DNA of 64,000 bases from Certhia americana (lineage: Eukaryota; Chordata; Aves; Passeriformes; Certhiidae), in contig JAGMWU010000104.1 in the NCBI GenBank assembly GCA_018697195.1, forward strand, positions 33,863 to 97,862, written 5' to 3'. The notes beneath the pieces were generated by a model that was given only the letters and a program-made list of their open reading frames with translations, was not told where the DNA came from and did no database searches. Both the position numbers and the translations under genes were made by a program. This document shows, piece after piece, positions 61,849 to 64,000 of this stretch (positions are counted from its first letter, which is position 1; every line of letters starts with the position of its first letter).

Positions 61849-63309
61849 TCTCCATTTAAAACTAATTTTATCTGCATCAGTAACAGACAGTTAATTAAAA
61901 CCCTGACATGTAGGTGCTCTAACATACACACTTATAAATAACAAGTTTCAATCTAAAGACAATAAGCAAAAGGATGGGAAAACACTTTTTCTCTCAAAGC
62001 TGAGCACGGAGTGAGTGCCTCACCCAGAGCCTTCAGGACATGACAACCGTGCACTGACCCACCCAGGACTCATCACAAACACAGGACTGGGTTGTGGCTG
62101 CAAAGGAAGTTTCACCACGGCTTTTCTAGTGTCTTTTGAGATATTCTTTTCAAAAAAACCACAAAGCCCAAGGAGTCAGCTGTTCCCGAGTGTACCACCG
62201 CCCGCCAGACTCCGCTTCGGGACCGGCAAAGTTCGGCCCCGCTACACAGCTACAGGAGAAATCCAGAGTTAAGGCTCTAGTTGGGAGGGGGGGGAAAAAA
62301 AACCACACACACAGGGAGTGGGGCTTTGCAGAACTTCAACCCTGCACCATCTAAACTCCACCCAAGAGCTGGAGGTCACACACTGAACTAGGGCGTGAAA
62401 TTCCTAAGGAACATCCACAAGGAACCAGGTGATGAGGGACTGACTGGCTTATCAGGAAATCTCCCTCCTCCCTCCTCCCCAGTTTCCGGCAGCCAGGACA
62501 GGTACAAAAATAAGTCTCTGGAATAAAGCTGTGTGTGATATTTAGTTGAGGACCCACGGGAGACGGTTATCAATCAGTGTGATACCACAACTACACTGTG
62601 TGAAACCCAGATCATGCCTGAAGGAGGAATGCCAGAAGTCCAAATTTTGTTTCCAATAGGAAAGATGATACATTAGGGGCAGATTAGGAATTATAAAGGC
62701 TGCTAGAAAAAAAAAAAAAAAAGCTTCTCTGCACGTCCCCCATGCTTGCTCCTGCAGCCACTCAATGTAAACCCCCAAATATTCCCAACTGTTAGACACA
62801 AACGAAGCGTTTTGCCAACAGCCAGATTTAAAACAGTTTAAGAGATGACGTGCAGAGAAGGGCCAAATTGGGTTCATCCTTCCCTTCAACAGTTCTAGAA
62901 AAGCTGGGGGGTGGAAAACAACACGCTTGGAGGAGTTACCCGTTCACTTCTGCATTAGAAATGCATATTTCATCTATTTTATACATTTTATAGCCATGAG
63001 TGGTGCAGAATTCCCAGAACGACAATGCAAGAGCAAAGTGAGTGAAGGTTTAACAAAAATTTCTAGCAAAAAGTTTTAAAACTACACATTAATTGCTTTG
63101 TTAATACCTGCAGTGACAATGGACTTGGGAGAAAACTTACAGATTGCAACCCTTTAAGGATCACAACTCTTCCTGTTTGTCAAAATACACCCTTGAAGGA
63201 ATCTAGTGAATACTCCAAACACTGAACATTGGAGCAAGCAGGAAAACAAAAACATCTTCTGAAACCCACTGAGGCTTTACCCTGGAACACCCAAAATAGA
63301 GGAGCCTTC

Positions 63310-63340
<31 letters not shown>

Positions 63341-63851
63341 CAGGAGTCCATCTTTTAAAAAACTGAAACATGGGTGTCATCTAGTTGGGGGTTTCCAGTT
63401 GAATCCATGGAAAACTTGGCCTAGAGTCAACTGATTTAAGAGAGTGGGGAATTTGCTGTAGAGCATTTTTAGATTCAGCTTTTTAAGCATAAAAACTTTA
63501 AAATCCTGAATGAAAACTCCCAATATTAAACCCATGGGGCTGGATTTAGGGCTAACAATGACCAACACAGCAAGATTGTATGAAATTAAAGAGCTCCAAA
63601 GAAAAGTCTGGTGGGGGGAATTTTGCCAATGGCTTCAGTGATTATAGGGCTGAAAATTGTTCTCTACAGAAGGTTCCCTATGGGCTATCAGAGCTTATCT
63701 GGAATGATAAAAGGGGCAGGAATAGTAAAACCACACTTCTGCTATAAAAAGTTAACATAGGATTTCTGTCAGGACATCTATGGTACATGGACATACAGAA
63801 CTGCATAATCACTATTGCGTCTTCTGTAACTGGAGAGTCTGGTCCTGCAAA
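61185..63851 (-). other. ANP32E: ANP32E 3' UTR
   Basis: About 2.6 kb of AT-rich sequence following the ANP32E stop. Minus-strand AATAAA signals (TTTATT on plus) occur at 61339-61344 and 61199-61204, the last of these marking the likely 3' end. It includes a T-rich block at 61,818-61,850, an A-run at 62,706-62,722 and a 26-A run at 63,312-63,337 (T-runs in the mRNA). The extent is inferred from the signals. Confidence 0.6.
63312..63337. repeat. Poly(A) tract in ANP32E 3' UTR
   Basis: 26 consecutive A on plus (U-run in the ANP32E mRNA). Confidence 0.95.
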
Positions 63852-63919
63852 TTAATCTTCCTCTTCCTCGCCTTCATCCTCGGGCTCTCGTTTCCTCTTC
63901 TCCCCTCGGACGCCCTCTG
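63852..63919 (-). CDS. ANP32E: ANP32E last coding exon (partial gene)
   Basis: ANP32E is a leucine-rich-repeat acidic nuclear protein that removes H2A.Z from chromatin and inhibits PP2A. Only its terminal exon lies in the window. After the acceptor CTCTCCTTTAG it reads (A)EGVRGEKRKREPEDEGEEE then ED and TAA, 22 codons, entering in phase with one base from the preceding exon. This matches the family's RGEKRKR basic signal followed by a Glu/Asp tail. The synteny PLEKHO1-ANP32E supports the call over ANP32A/B, whose tails are KRKREPEDEGEDDD-like. The LRR domain and acidic repeats lie beyond base 64,000. Confidence 0.88.
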
Positions 63920-64000
63920 CTAAAGGAGAGAGGGATGCACACAGCCCGTTATTGTCTGCCCACACAGCATTCCCAGGGGATGGGAATGGGCAGTGTGTGT

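Noticed and set aside
63312..63337. Poly(A) run as the tail of a processed pseudogene
   Set aside because: No coding similarity adjoins it and it lies within the ANP32E 3' UTR; treated as a simple repeat.

Overview
The window is vertebrate nuclear DNA, most probably from a bird. The protein-coding exons match well-known vertebrate genes exon by exon. Introns are short. The interspersed repeats I recognise are 3' ends of CR1-type LINEs, and I saw no Alu, B1 or other mammalian SINE. The gene order OTUD7B - VPS45 - PLEKHO1 - ANP32E is the order of human 1q21.2. Short genes, CpG-rich promoters and many minisatellites would fit an avian microchromosome, but that is inference.

Layout: (1) 1-19,300, minus strand: OTUD7B (Cezanne), a deubiquitinase. 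It has eleven coding exons (2,767-13,314), a non-coding first exon at a CpG island near 19.1 kb, and a 3' UTR running towards base 1. (2) 19,400-22,200: intergenic, with a 23-bp minisatellite broken by a 100-N gap and an unassigned TATA-box element at 21.66 kb. (3) 22,208-36,175, plus strand: VPS45, an SM protein of endosomal SNARE fusion. Its 15 coding exons give exactly 570 residues, behind a ZNF143-type promoter motif and a roughly 300-bp GC-rich 11-bp minisatellite. (4) 38,390-48,965, plus strand: PLEKHO1 (CKIP-1), a PH-domain adaptor of six coding exons and 430 residues. (5) 48,970-59,740: intergenic with scattered CR1 fragments. (6) 59,740-60,250: a CpG island with no recognisable gene. 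(7) 61,185-64,000, minus strand: the 3' UTR and last coding exon of ANP32E, an acidic H2A.Z histone chaperone; the rest lies beyond the window.

The four genes are neighbours by old synteny, not a pathway: ubiquitin editing, membrane fusion, PI3K/CK2 adaptor signalling and histone exchange. The least expected structure is that two unrelated minisatellites, a 47-bp unit in OTUD7B and a 32-bp unit in VPS45, each begin exactly at an exon-intron boundary. Each has therefore multiplied its host intron's 5' splice site into a row of decoy donors. Other notable items are a 55-bp inverted repeat in OTUD7B intron 1, a shifted OTUD7B start codon with upstream ORFs, a possible 99-nt cassette exon in VPS45 intron 11, and the orphan CpG island.
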